From contig OU452235.1 in NCBI GenBank assembly GCA_911728455.2, forward strand, positions 10,092,634 to 10,156,633: a stretch of DNA of 64,000 nt, read 5' to 3'. The notes beneath the pieces are model-generated. The model saw only the letters and a program-made list of their open reading frames with translations, ran no database searches and was not told the DNA's origin. How positions within the stretch are numbered: position 1 is the stretch's first letter; the number at the start of each line of letters is the position of its first letter. Position numbers and translations under genes: made by a program. This document shows, piece after piece, positions 34,785 to 64,000 of the stretch. This DNA comes from Marthasterias glacialis (taxonomy: Eukaryota > Echinodermata > Asteroidea > Forcipulatida > Asteriidae).

Positions 34785-35577
34785 AGCCCTAACCCCCATC
34801 AGGGTCCCAAGTGCCCTGCCAAATACAACAGATTGCAACACAGTAGAAATGAGAACCATGCCAAATGCAACAAAATGCAACAAGGGATTCTGTTGCATTG
34901 TGCAGGCATGTTGTTTGTGTTAGGAATGAGCAAGGGTGTTTGCCCTGCTAAATGCAACAGTAATAATAATAATAATAGTGAGTATTTATATAGCGCCGGT
35001 ATCCGCCAATATGGCGCTCATGGCGCGCTTTTTAGGCTTTTTACTACAGGTTTGTGAAGGTTTTTTGAACTGTGAGACCCATTTATGTAGCACCTTATAA
35101 GGGTTTACAAGGTGTTGCGGCGCATTCAGCAGCCACTGCCAGTAACACCCGGGCAGACCCCTTCTCTTAGTGATAAGTGTCACTGGTTTTTTTTACGTGC
35201 ATTACACAACACACGGGACCTACGGCTTTACGTCCCATCCGACACAAGTGTCACGACCGGGACTCGAACCCACACTCTGCTGATCAGAAACACCAGAGCT
35301 TGAGTCCGGTGTTCTTATCCGCTCGGCCACGACACGCCACAGTATGCACATAAGTGCAGTGTTGACTTGGCAACAAGTTGCAACAAATGCCATCATGGTA
35401 TGAATTTGAGTCGACTGCCAAATACAACAAAATGCAACCCCAATATAAAATCTTTTGACTGCTAAATGCAACAAATTCAGTCAAATTACATCCAAGTTGA
35501 CTGCCAAATGCAACAGATTGCAACAACTTTTTTTCCATTGGTGCATATTGTTGCATTTAGCATGGTTAGGGTTAGTG
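34785..35577 (+). repeat. Degenerate AAATGCAAC repeat region with inverted outer ends
   Basis: Variants of TGCCAAATGCAACAGATTGC recur about six times between 34810 and 35525. At the right end the motif appears inverted (TTGTTGCATTTAGCATGG). The outer sequences TTAGCCCTAACCC (about 34782) and GGTTAGGGTTAG (about 35563) are inverted relative to each other. This suggests a mobile unit with internal tandem repeats. A SINE has inserted within it. Confidence 0.5.
34957..35339 (-). mobile_element. tRNA-derived SINE
   Basis: Read on the minus strand from 35339: an A-box TGGCCGAGCGG (35329-35319) and a B-box GGTTCGAGTCCC (35270-35259) in a Ser/Leu-type tRNA-like head, then a body, then GGCGCTATATAAATACTCAC and a (TTA)n-type tail at 34962-34978. 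A tRNA head, a conserved tail and a microsatellite end are the parts of a SINE transcribed by RNA polymerase III and moved by LINE machinery. Confidence 0.82.
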
Positions 35578-35756
35578 TGCCGCAAACACGTACACAGTAT
35601 GCCTATACTGTACACGTACATGTACCTAGGATCGATTCCATAGTGAAAAAATGCCCATGAACTACAGATTGTTCGAGTGTTGCATGCGTGGTATAGATCG
35701 CGGATGCAACCATGGTCCGTACTGCAATATACAGCCCTAATTTGGAAGGATGGTCA

Positions 35757-36957
35757 TATAGAGCCCTTTTCACACAAGAGCAATTTAGCAAGGCTCCCTT
35801 GCTTAATTTTAGCATGGTTGCGAAATTTTACCAATTGCACCTCATGTGAAAGGACAACAGTTTTTAGATTGTCCAAGGTCCCTAGTGAAATCTTCTCAAA
35901 CATTGCTAAATTTTGTTGGAGGTCTGGACCTACGACAAAATCTTCCGCTAGCAGAAGTAAGGACGTGCGCCAAATCATCGGGTGAAAGGAACCTTTGTTT
36001 ATTGAACGACGTCCCGTGTGAAATCTCCAATAATACGCATGCGTGGCAACTTTTTTGTGTGACTTTTTGCATCGCAACGTAATTATAAGCACTGTCAGGA
36101 CTGTTGACTTGAGCATTCACGCTGCTGGCGCTGCTTTTTGCGGCAATTTCTTAACTCTGTTTGTCATAGAAATAGAGTGAAAACAATTGAATTTCATTCA
36201 ACTTCTTACCTTTTTAATTGCCTTGGCCCTTAAATAAACGCAAAAAAAAACCGCTTCAATAATTAGACAAGGAAAAACGATCTTTTTACTGCTGTCTTAA
36301 ATGCAAATTAAAGTTACTCTCTGGTTGGCGCATAAGACAGGAAAATTTGCTTTAAAAATCAAAACGTATAGTAAACATGCGTAAAGGTACGCAGTATCTC
36401 CCTTTGAAATCACTGGTGTGCATATTAATAAGGTTCTGAAGGCAGCCGGCCAATAAGAAAGTTTGTTACCCGCTCTGTACTTACCATTTTTTTTATTAGC
36501 TGAATTCCCAAATTACGAAGGAATTCAGCCTATAGGAAAATTTGTTACGAGCTACATGTAGGAATTCAGCTGGCACGTGTGTTGTTTTATGAACACTGCA
36601 ATCGGTAAGTCACGCTGTTATACATGTTATAACACCAAAAACTATCATTTCTCGGCAAAAGAAATCTCGCATCTTTTCCGTTTTTTTTCCTGAGCCTGGT
36701 TTGCCCCCCAAAACATGCAAAACAAACGGGCTGATTCTACTGGTAGTATTATCTATTTCGCTGATATATCAGTCGTTCACTGGTTACCAGTGATGTGCGC
36801 ACTATCATAGCACACAATGGTTGTTAGTGTTTTACTTTAGCCGTGTGAAAGCTCGCAAAATCATTCATGCACGATGACAACAAATAAACAATCAGCACTT
36901 GTAAAATGTGTAGCAAGGGACGTTGGGTTTTTTTCGTCGTGTGAAAAGGGCTTTATA
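35757..36957 (+). mobile_element. TIR element with GCCCTTTTCACAC ends and TATA flanks
   Basis: Left end TATAGAGCCCTTTTCACAC and right end GTGTGAAAAGGGCTTTATA are inverted repeats, each bordered by TATA (35757-35760 and 36954-36957). The element is about 1.2 kb. Short open segments on both strands show no recognised transposase. The superfamily is uncertain (a TA or TATA target is possible). An imperfect palindrome with repeated GAATTCAGC lies inside near 36500-36570. Confidence 0.65.
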
Positions 36958-37562
36958 GCCAGATAGCCAACAAGTGGATTCACTGGTACCCAACACTTGT
37001 TTTGAGTGTGAGTACCAGACAATATCAGCTGCTGACATCAACTGGTCTTTTTTAGAACTTTACAAGATAGGCCTACTTTGGTAAAGGGTTATTCGAACTG
37101 ATATTTCAAACAAACCACCAATACAATTCATTTTTTATAATTTACAAAATAGAAATTTGCGTAAAAAATTAAATCACATATAAAATTATACGTTTGATTT
37201 GTGAACCCACTTCCCATTTACCCATGACTCAATCTACATGTTTTAAAATTGAATGGCCCATAACATGTTGCCATTGCATGCAAAATGGATGAATTCGCTG
37301 TGGCAATGAATAGCGAACTCGTGGTTTATCACACTTTCCCGAATCAGTCTGAATGAATCTTTCCAATGTTTATTTTTACAAGATTGAAAAACATGAAAAC
37401 ATGGTATAAGTGTTCCACATTACAACCTTAAAATGACAATCAAGGAGAAAAAAGAAATAAAACAGATAATAAAATCCTGACTTTCAAATATTTTCACTGG
37501 AGGGCAACTCAACAATTCATTTTTTTTTTGGCCTAACTAAAGAGTTATAAAGTATTAACTAG

Positions 37563-37727
37563 GGAATAATAGTGTGAGGACCCAGTCTTCACTGCGTGTT
37601 AGTGACCGGGTTGGTGGCTGACCACTGTTAATGGATCGAGCCAAAGGCATGGTCCATTAATGATGGCCAGCCACCAACCAAGGTAAATACCACGCAGAGA
37701 AGACCGGGCCCTCACACTGTTATTGCA
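37563..37727 (+). mobile_element. Foldback MITE (about 165 bp)
   Basis: The left arm AATAGTGTGAGGACCCAGTC (from about 37567) and right arm GACCGGGCCCTCACACTGTT (to about 37721) pair, as do the inner GGTTGGTGGCTG and CAGCCACCAACC. The whole unit can fold into one long imperfect hairpin. Noncoding. Confidence 0.72.
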
Positions 37728-38828
37728 ATTTAATAAATACCTTTTAACAGAAAAGACGTAAAAATCATCCTAATTTGTGGGGGGTTTTTTTTTCGCCGAT
37801 ATTTTCTATTCATGTTCCAAGGGCCATTGTTTTGGCTGTTCAATTTTTGCGTGGCACCTACATAATCTCTTACTATCTATGCATGTTTTCAAGAACCAGA
37901 CCATGAGCTCTGAAAATTAAAAGCACCAATGGAAATACATATACTTTGGTAGGTGTTCAGCCTAATGCTTTGCAGCAACCAGCAGTTGATTTTTTTGGTC
38001 CCCGCACAACATGCCCAGTGCACACAGAACTTTTACACAACAATAAAGGGAAATTTATTTGCTAGTTCACAGAGCCGGTCTTTATATCACATTTTAATAA
38101 ACCCCCACGTGACTATTCTTTTACCAATCAGATTGCATAAACTCTCGGAGGTATTTGTTAATATCCATTAACCATGTTTCCGGTATACCAATGACAGAAA
38201 AACAATCCTTCAAGAGTTAATAGTGAAACATAGTTAATAACAAAACATTTTTACTAAACTACACACGTTTATATGCAAATGTTTCAAACCAGTAACTACA
38301 TTAAAGTCACACAGGAATCTGCATTGATTATACATGTACATGCAGCAGGCCTAATCACAGCTTATATTACATGTAGGTGTTTCAAAGTTTAAATCTGGGT
38401 CAATACTGGGACTCAAAACAGCTTCACTGTTTACTTGTTGTGCCATAACTTAACAACTGACAGGCAACTACATGTAAGTGACGAGTGTTTATTTGTGAAA
38501 CACCATCATACATGGCCAAACACAGAAACAACAAGTGAAAAGATTATAACATTAATATAACACATTGAAACTACATGTAACATGGTTAACAAAATACTTG
38601 ATTGTTCGAGATTTGAGCATACGGATGCAAGTACATGTACATACTTACAATGTAAAAGTCGGTAGTAAAAGCAAATGCTTTTATCCATATGACCCATTGT
38701 GTTGTTAGAGTAGTCTTGTTGTGTCATGGACACCACACACTGAGTTACAATATTTCAAAGCTTATCATTTAAAACCTTCATGTTTTCAAAACTATATTAC
38801 ATTAATTTATATTTATGTTTAATTGCAG
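37728..38828 (+). other. Sequence upstream of GAPDH start exon
   Basis: AT-rich with no recognised element. If the acceptor at 38828 is used this is intron; otherwise it is the promoter region. No clear TATA box or CpG island. Confidence 0.45.
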
Positions 38829-56120
<17,292 letters not shown>

Positions 56121-59100
56121 CCAAATCCATTAAAATCAACCGGCTGGCTATGCTTGGTTTTGATTTATTCAGTACACCACCAGATTGAAACATTTAGTTA
56201 ATTTTGATGGAGTTGGTCTTTCAGCCATTTAAAACCACTAATTCATTTTGATGGAGTTGGTCTTTCAGCCATTTAAAACCACTGGTTGATTTTGATGGAG
56301 TTGGTCTTTCAGCCCTGTTGAACCACTGGTTGATTTTGATGGAGTTGGTCTTTCAGCCATTTAAAACCACTGGTTGATTCTGATGGAATTGCTCTGTCAG
56401 CCATTTAAAACCACTGGTTGATTTTGATGGAGTTGGTCTTTTCAGCCATTTAAAACCACAGGTTGATTTGGATGGAGTTGGTCTTTCAGCCATTTAAAAC
56501 CACTGGTTGATTTTGATGGAGTTGGTCTTTCAGCCATTTAAAACCACTGGTTGATTTTGATGGAGTTGCTCTTTCAGCCATTTAAAACCACTAATTCATT
56601 TTGATGGATTTGGTCTTTCAGCCATTTAAAACCACTGGTTGATTTTGATGGAGTTGGTCTTTCAGCCCTGTTGAACCACTGGTTGATTTTGATGGAGTTG
56701 GTCTTTCAGCCATTTAAAACCACTGGTTGATTCTGATGGAGTTGCTCTGTCAGCCATTTAAAACTACTGGTTGATTTTGATGGAGTTGGTCTTTTCAGCC
56801 ATTTAAAACCACAGGTTGATTTTGATGGAGTTAGTCTTTCAGCCATTTAAAACCACTGGTTGATTCTGATGGAGTTGGTCTTTCAGTCATTTAAAACCAC
56901 TGGTTGATTTTGATGGAGTTAGTCTTTCAGCCATTTAAAACCACTGGTTGATTTTGATGGAGGTGCTCTGTCAGCCATTTAAAACCACTGGTTGATTTTG
57001 ATGGAGTTGGTCTTTCAGCCATTTAAAACCACTGGTCGATTTTGATGGAGTTGGTCTTTCAGCCATTTAAAACCACTGGTTGATTCTGATGGAGTTGGTC
57101 TTTCAGCCATTTAAAACTACTGGTTGATTTTGATGGAGTTGCTCTTTCAGCCATTTAAAACCACTGGTTGATTCTGATGGAGTTGCTCTTTCAGCCATTT
57201 AAAACCACTGGTTGATTCTGATGGAGTTGCTCTTTCAGCCATTTAAAACCACTGGTTGATTTTGATGGAGTTGGTCTTTCAGCCATTTAAAACCACTGGT
57301 TGATTTTGATGGAGTTAGTCTTTCAGACATTTAAAACCACTGGTTGATTCTGATGGAGTTGGTCTTTCAGCCATTTAAAACCACTGGTTGATTCTGATGG
57401 AGTTGGTCTTTCAGTCATTTAAAACCACTGGTTGATTTTGATGGAGTTAGTCTTTCAGCCATTTAAAACCACTGGTTGATTTTGATGGAGGTGCTCTGTC
57501 AGCCATTTAAAACCACTGGTTGATTTTGATGGAGTTGGTCTTTCAGCCATTTAAAACCACTGGTTGATTTTGATGGAGTTGGTCTTTCAGCCATTTAAAA
57601 CCACTGGTTGATTCTGATGGAGTTGGTCTTTCAGCCATTTAAAACTACTGGTTGATTTTGATGGAGTTGCTCTTTCAGCCATTTAAAACCACTGGTTGAT
57701 TCTGATGGAGTTGCTCTTTCAGCCATTTAAAACCACTGGTTGATTCTGATGGAGTTGCTCTTTCAGCCATTTAAAACCACTGGTTGATTTTGATGGAGTT
57801 GGTCTTTCAGCCATTTAAAACCACTGGTTGATTTTGATGGAGTTAGTCTTTCAGACATTTAAAACCACTGGTTGATTCTGATGGAGTTGGTCTTTCAGCC
57901 ATTTAAAACCACTGGTTGATTCTGATGGAGTTGCTCTTTCAGCCATTTAAAACCACTGGTTGATTCTGATGGAGGTGCTCTGTCAGCCATTTAAAACCAC
58001 TGGTTGATTTTGATGGAGTTGGTCTTTCAGCCATTTAAAACCGCTGGTCGATTTTGATGGAGTTGGTCTTTCAGCCATTTAAAACCACTAATTCATTTTG
58101 ATGGATTTGGTCTTTCAGCCATTTAAAACCACTGGTTGATTTTGATGGAGTTGGTCTTTCAGCCCTGTTGAACCACTGGTTGATTTTGATGGAGTTGGTC
58201 TTTCAGCCATTTAAAACCACTGGTTGATTCTGATGGAGTTGCTCTGTCAGCCATTTAAAACTACTGGTTGATTTTGATGGAGTTGGTCTTTTCAGCCATT
58301 TAAAACCACAGGTTGATTTTGATGGAGTTAGTCTTTCAGCCATTTAAAACCACTGGTTGATTCTGATGGAGTTGGTCTTTCAGTCATTTAAAACCACTGG
58401 TTGATTTTGATGGAGTTGGTCTTTCAGCCATTTAAAACCACTGGTTGATTTTGATGGAGGTGCTCTGTCAGCCATTTAAAACCACTGGTTGATTTTGATG
58501 GAGTTAGTCTTTCAGCCATTTAAAACCACTGGTTGATTTTGATGGAGTTGCTCTTTCAGCCATTTAAAACCACTGGTTGATTTTGATGGAGGTGCTCTTT
58601 CAGCCATTTAAAACCACTGGTTGATTTTGATTGAGTTGGTCTGTCAGCCATTTAAAACCACTGGTTGATTTTGATGGAGTTGCTCTTTCAGCCATTTAAA
58701 ACCACTGGTTGATTCTGATGGAGTTGCTCTTTCAGCCATTTAAAACCACTGGTTGATTTTGATGGAGGTGCTCTGTCAGCCATTTAAAACCACTGGTTGA
58801 TTTTGATGGAGTTGGTCTTTCAGCCATTTAAAACCACTGGTTGATTTTGATGGAGTTGGTCTTTCAGCCATTTAAAACCACTGGTTGATTTTGATGGAGT
58901 TGGTCTTTCAGCCATTTAAAACCACTGGTTGATTCTGATGGAGTTGGTCTTTCAGCCATTTAAAACTACTGGTTGATTTTGATGGAGTTGGTCTTTCAGC
59001 CATTTAAAACCACTGGTTGATTCTGATGGAGTTGCTCTTTCAGCCATTTAAAACCACTGGTTGATTCTGATGGAGTTGGTCTTTCAGCCATTTAAAACCA

Positions 59101-62100
59101 CTGGTTGATTCTGATGGAGTTGGTCTTTCAGCCATTTAAAACCACTGGTTGATTCTGATGGAGTTGCTCTTTCAGCCATTTAAAACCACTGGTTGATTTT
59201 GATGGAGTTGCTCTTTCAGCCATTTAAAACCACTGGTTGATTTTGATAGAGTTAGTCTTTCAGACATTTAAAACCACTGGTTGATTTTGATGGAGTTGGT
59301 CTTTCAGCCATTTAAAACCACTGGTTGATTCTGATGGAGTTGGTCTTTCAGCCATTTAAAACCACTGGTTGATTCTGATGGAGTTGCTCTTTCAGCCATT
59401 TAAAACCACTGGTTGATTTTGATGGAGTTGGTCTTTCAGCCATTTGAAACCACTGGTTGATTTTGATGGAGTTGGTCTTTCAGCCATTTAAAACCGCTGG
59501 TCGATTTTGATGGAGTTGGTCTTTCAGCCATTTAAAACCACTGGTTGATTCTGATGGAGTTAGTCTTTCAGCCATTTAAAACCACTGGTTGATTTTGATG
59601 GTCGATTTTGATGGAGTTGGTCTTTCAGTCATTTAAAACCACTGGTTGATTTTGATGGAGTTGGTCTTTCAGCCATTTAAAACCACTGGTTGATTTTGAT
59701 GGAGTTGGTCTTTCAGCCATTTAAAACCACTGGTTGATTCTGATGGAGTTGGTCTTTCAGCCATTTAAATCCACTGGTTGATTCTGATGGAGTTGGTCTT
59801 TCAGCCATTTAAAACCACTGGTTGATTTTGATGGAGTTAGTCTTTCAGCCATTTAAAACCACTGGTTGATTTTGATGGAGTTGCTCTTTCAGCCATTTAA
59901 AACCACTGGTTGATTTTGATGGAGTTGCTCTTTCAGCCATTTAAAACCACTGGTTGATTTTGATGGAGTTGCTCTTTCAGCCATTTAAAACCACTGGTTG
60001 ATTCTGATGGATTTGGTCTTTCAGCCATTTAAATCCACTGGTTGATTCTGATGGAGTTGCTCTTTCAGCCATTTAAAACCACTGGTTGATTTTGATGGAG
60101 TTGCTCTTTCAGCCATTTAAAACCACTGGTTGATTTTGATGGAGTTGGTCTTTCAGCCATTTAAAACTACTGGTTGATTTTGATGGAGTTGCTCTTTCAG
60201 CCATTTAAAACCACTGGTTGATTCTGATGGAGTTGGTCTTTCAGCCATTTAAAACCACTGGTTGATTCTGATGGAGTTGGTCTTTCAGCCATTTAAAACC
60301 ACTGGTTGATTTTGATGGAGTTGGTCTTTCAGCCATTTAAAACCACTGGTTGATTTTGATGGAGTTAGTCTTTCAGACATTTAAAACCACTGGTTGATTC
60401 TGATGGAGTTGGTCTTTCAGCCATTTAAAACCACTGGTTGATTTTGATGGAGTTGGTCTTTCAGCCATTTAAAACCACTGGTTGATTCTGATGGAGGTGC
60501 TCTGTCAGCCATTTAAAACCACTGGTTGATTTTGATGGAGTTGGTCTTTCAGCCATTTAAAACCGCTGGTCGATTTTGATGGAGTTGGTCTTTCAGCCAT
60601 TTAAAACCACTGGTTGATTTTGATGGAGTTAGTCTTTCAGCCATTTAAAACCACTGGTTGATTTTGATGGAGTTAGTCTTTCAGCCATTTAAAACCACTG
60701 GTTGATTCTGATGGAGTTGGTCTTTGAGCCATTTAAATCCACTGGTTGATTCTGATGGAGTTGCTCTTTCAGCCAATTAAAACCACTGGTTGATTTTGAT
60801 GGAGTTAGTCTTTCAGCCATTTAAAACCACTGGTTGATTTTGATGGAGTTGCTCTTTCAGCCATTTAAAACCACTGGTTGATTTTGAAGGAGTTGCTCCT
60901 TCAGCCATTTAAAACCACTGGTTGATTCTGATGGATTTGGTCTTTCAGCCATTTAAATCCACTGGTTGATTCTGATGGAGTTGCTCTTTCAGCCATTTAA
61001 AACCACTGGTTGATTTTGATGGAGTTGCTCTTTCAGCCATTTAAAACCACTGGTTGATTTTGATGGAGTTGGTCTTTCAACCATTTAAAACCACTGGTTG
61101 ATTCTGATGGAGTTGGTCTTTCAGCCATTTAAAACCACTGGTTGATTTGGATGGAGCTGGTCTTTCAGCCATTTAAAACCACTGGTTGATTTTGATGGAG
61201 TTGCTCTTTCAGCCATTTAAATCCACTGGTTGATTTGGATGGAGTTGCTCTTTCAGCCATTTAAAACCACTGGTTGATTTTGATGGAGTTAGTCTTTCAG
61301 ACATTTAAAACCACTGGTTGATTTTGATGGAGTTGGTCTTTCAGCCATTTAAAACCACTGGTTGATTTTGATGGGGTTGCTCTTTCAGCCATTTAAATTC
61401 ACTGGTTGATTCTGATGGAGTTGGTCTTTCAGTCATTTAAAACCACTGGTTGATTTTGATGGAGTTGCTCTTTCAGCCATTTAAAACCACTGGTTGATTC
61501 TGATGGAGTTGGTCTTTCAGCCATTTAAAACCACTGGTTGATTTTGATGGAGTTGCTCTTTCAGCCATTTAAAACCACTGGTTGATTTTGATGGGGTTGC
61601 TCTTTCAGCCATTTAAAACCATTGGTTGATTCTGATGGAGTTGCTCTTTCAGCCATTTAAAACCACTGGTTGATTTTGAAGGAGTTGGTCTTTCAGCCAT
61701 TTAAAACCACTGGTTGATTTTGATGGAGTTGGTCTTTCAGCCCTGTTGAACCACTGGTTGATTTTGATGGAGTTGGTCTTTCAGCCATTTAAAACCACTG
61801 GTTGATTCTGATGGAGTTGCTCTGTCAGCCATTTAAAACTACTGGTTGATTTTGATGGAGTTGGTCTTTTCAGCCATTTAAAACCACAGGTTGATTTTGA
61901 TGGAGTTAGTCTTTCAGCCATTTAAAACCACTGGTTGATTCTGATGGAGTTGGTCTTTCAGTCATTTAAAACCACTGGTTGATTTTGATGGAGTTAGTCT
62001 TTCAGCCATTTAAAACCACTGGTTGATTTTGATGGAGGTGCTCTGTCAGCCATTTAAAACCACTGGTTGATTTTGATGGAGTTGGTCTTTCAGCCATTTA

Positions 62101-64000
62101 AAACCACTGGTCGATTTTGATGGAGTTGGTCTTTCAGCCATTTAAAACCACTGGTTGATTTTGATGGAGTTGGTCTTTCAGCCATTTAAAACCACTGGTT
62201 GATTCTGATGGAGTTGGTCTTTCAGCCATTTAAAACTACTGGTTGATTTTGATGGAGTTGCTCTTTCAGCCATTTAAAACCACTGGTTGATTCTGATGGA
62301 GTTGCTCTTTCAGCCATTTAAAACCACTGGTTGATTCTGATGGAGTTGCTCTTTCAGCCATTTAAAACCACTGGTTGATTTTGATGGAGTTGGTCTTTCA
62401 GCCATTTAAAACCACTGGTTGATTTTGATGGAGTTAGTCTTTCAGACATTTAAAACCACTGGTTGATTCTGATGGAGTTGGTCTTTCAGCCATTTAAAAC
62501 CACTGGTTGATTCTGATGGAGTTGCTCTTTCAGCCATTTAAAACCACTGGTTGATTCTGATGGAGGTGCTCTGTCAGCCATTTAAAACCACTGGTTGATT
62601 TTGATGGAGTTGGTCTTTCAGCCATTTAAAACCGCTGGTCGATTTTGATGGAGTTGGTCTTTCAGCCATTTAAAACCACTAATTCATTTTGATGGATTTG
62701 GTCTTTCAGCCATTTAAAACCACTGGTTGATTTTGATGGAGTTGGTCTTTCAGCCCTGTTGAACCACTGGTTGATTTTGATGGAGTTGGTCTTTCAGCCA
62801 TTTAAAACCACTGGTTGATTCTGATGGAGTTGCTCTGTCAGCCATTTAAAACTACTGGTTGATTTTGATGGAGTTGGTCTTTTCAGCCATTTAAAACCAC
62901 AGGTTGATTTTGATGGAGTTAGTCTTTCAGCCATTTAAAACCACTGGTTGATTCTGATGGAGTTGGTCTTTCAGTCATTTAAAACCACTGGTTGATTTTG
63001 ATGGAGTTAGTCTTTCAGCCATTTAAAACCACTGGTTGATTTTGATGGAGGTGCTCTGTCAGCCATTTAAAACCACTGGTTGATTTTGATGGAGTTAGTC
63101 TTTCAGCCATTTAAAACCACTGGTTGATTTTGATGGAGTTGCTCTTTCAGCCATTTAAAACCACTGGTTGATTTTGATGGAGGTGCTCTTTCAGCCATTT
63201 AAAACCACTGGTTGATTTTGATTGAGTTGGTCTGTCAGCCATTTAAAACCACTGGTTGATTTTGATGGAGTTGCTCTTTCAGCCATTTAAAACCACTGGT
63301 TGATTCTGATGGAGTTGCTCTTTCAGCCATTTAAAACCACTGGTTGATTTTGATGGAGGTGCTCTGTCAGCCATTTAAAACCACTGGTTGATTTTGATGG
63401 AGTTGGTCTTTCAGCCATTTAAAACCACTGGTCGATTTTGATGGAGTTGGTCTTTCAGCCATTTAAAACCACTGGTTGATTTTGATGGAGTTGGTCTTTC
63501 AGCCATTTAAAACCACTGGTTGATTCTGATGGAGTTGGTCTTTCAGCCATTTAAAACTACTGGTTGATTTTGATGGAGTTGGTCTTTCAGCCATTTAAAA
63601 CCACTGGTTGATTCTGATGGAGTTGCTCTTTCAGCCATTTAAAACCACTGGTTGATTCTGATGGAGTTGGTCTTTCAGCCATTTAAAACCACTGGTTGAT
63701 TCTGATGGAGTTGGTCTTTCAGCCATTTAAAACCACTGGTTGATTCTGATGGAGTTGCTCTTTCAGCCAGGTTGATTTTGATGGAGTTGCTCTTTCAGCC
63801 ATTTAAAACCACTGGTTGATTTTGATAGAGTTAGTCTTTCAGACATTTAAAACCACTGGTTGATTTTGATGGAGTTGGTCTTTCAGCCATTTAAAACCAC
63901 TGGTTGATTCTGATGGAGTTGGTCTTTCAGCCATTTAAAACCACTGGTTGATTCTGATGGAGTTGCTCTTTCAGCCATTTAAAACCACTGGTTGATTTTG
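56121..64000 (+). mobile_element. MITE with hugely expanded minisatellite (left end in window, right end beyond)
   Basis: Begins CCAAATCCATTAAAATCAAC right after TA at 56119-56120, the same terminus as the compact element at 32399. The next 75 bases (including CAGTACACCACCAGATTGAA) match that element's left shoulder. The array starts near 56198 and is still running at 64000. The right terminus should lie outside the window. Confidence 0.65.
56198..64000 (+). repeat. Giant 44-bp satellite array (about 177 monomers in window)
   Basis: The period is 44 bases; blocks GATGGAGTTGGTCTTTCAG and CATTTAAAACCACTGG are in nearly every copy. Variation is concentrated at a few sites: TTTTGAT/TTCTGAT, TTGGTC/TTGCTC/TTAGTC, GGAGGTGCTCTGTC, ACCACTGG/ACTACTGG/ACCGCTGG. 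A 45-bp variant with an extra T (GGTCTTTTCAG) and a CCCTGTTGAACC variant serve as markers. Markers recur in the same order, showing block duplications. Reading frames are closed in all directions, so it is noncoding. It lies in sense orientation in a GAPDH intron. Confidence 0.97.

Noticed and set aside
56198..64000. CRISPR-like array (regular 44-bp spacing)
   Set aside because: There are no unique spacers: the whole 44-bp unit repeats, in an animal intron. It is a satellite.

Overview
This is animal nuclear DNA. Two split genes on the + strand have GT-AG introns whose exon phases join without conflict, and the space between exons is AT-rich and crowded with decayed transposons. The LINE, Penelope and SINE types and the frequent ACATGTA words suggest a marine invertebrate, perhaps an echinoderm or another non-vertebrate deuterostome. 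That placement is an impression, not a proof.

Layout. (1) 1-23559: the 3' part of an ACK-type (TNK2-like) non-receptor tyrosine kinase gene. Seven exons run from the DFG motif through the kinase C-lobe, SH3, CRIB, a long linear-motif tail with a Mig6-like motif in two copies, and a C-terminal UBA-like region. Its introns hold nested LINE fragments, piggyBac-like MITEs, foldback repeats and hairpins. (2) 23560-38828: the 3' UTR and intergenic DNA. This part holds a Penelope-like element with a GIY-YIG endonuclease on the - strand and a hammerhead-like motif in its 3' region, a small MITE carrying a 44-bp minisatellite, a tRNA-derived SINE, and several TIR or foldback elements. (3) 38829-53428: the first four recognised exons of a glyceraldehyde-3-phosphate dehydrogenase gene, from the start Met to just before the expected catalytic Cys exon, with large repeat-filled introns. 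(4) 53429-64000: the next GAPDH intron, at least 10.5 kb. From 56121 it is occupied by a giant array (about 177 monomers) of the same 44-bp minisatellite, running off the window edge.

The most notable structure is the relation between the two satellite loci. At 32399-32847 the 44-bp array lies inside a 449-bp element with imperfect terminal inverted repeats starting CCAAATCCA and flanked by TA on both sides, inserted in the Penelope element. The giant array begins with the same terminus after TA at 56121 and shares the same non-repetitive left shoulder. The monomer itself resembles the element's terminal repeat. The simplest reading is a Tc1/mariner-like MITE whose internal, TIR-derived minisatellite expanded from about 6 copies to more than 170 within a GAPDH intron, with later block duplications (about 1.0, 1.5 and 4.6 kb offsets).

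The two host genes have no evident functional link: one is a Cdc42-effector kinase, the other a glycolytic enzyme. No complete autonomous transposon was found; every coding transposon copy is truncated or broken.
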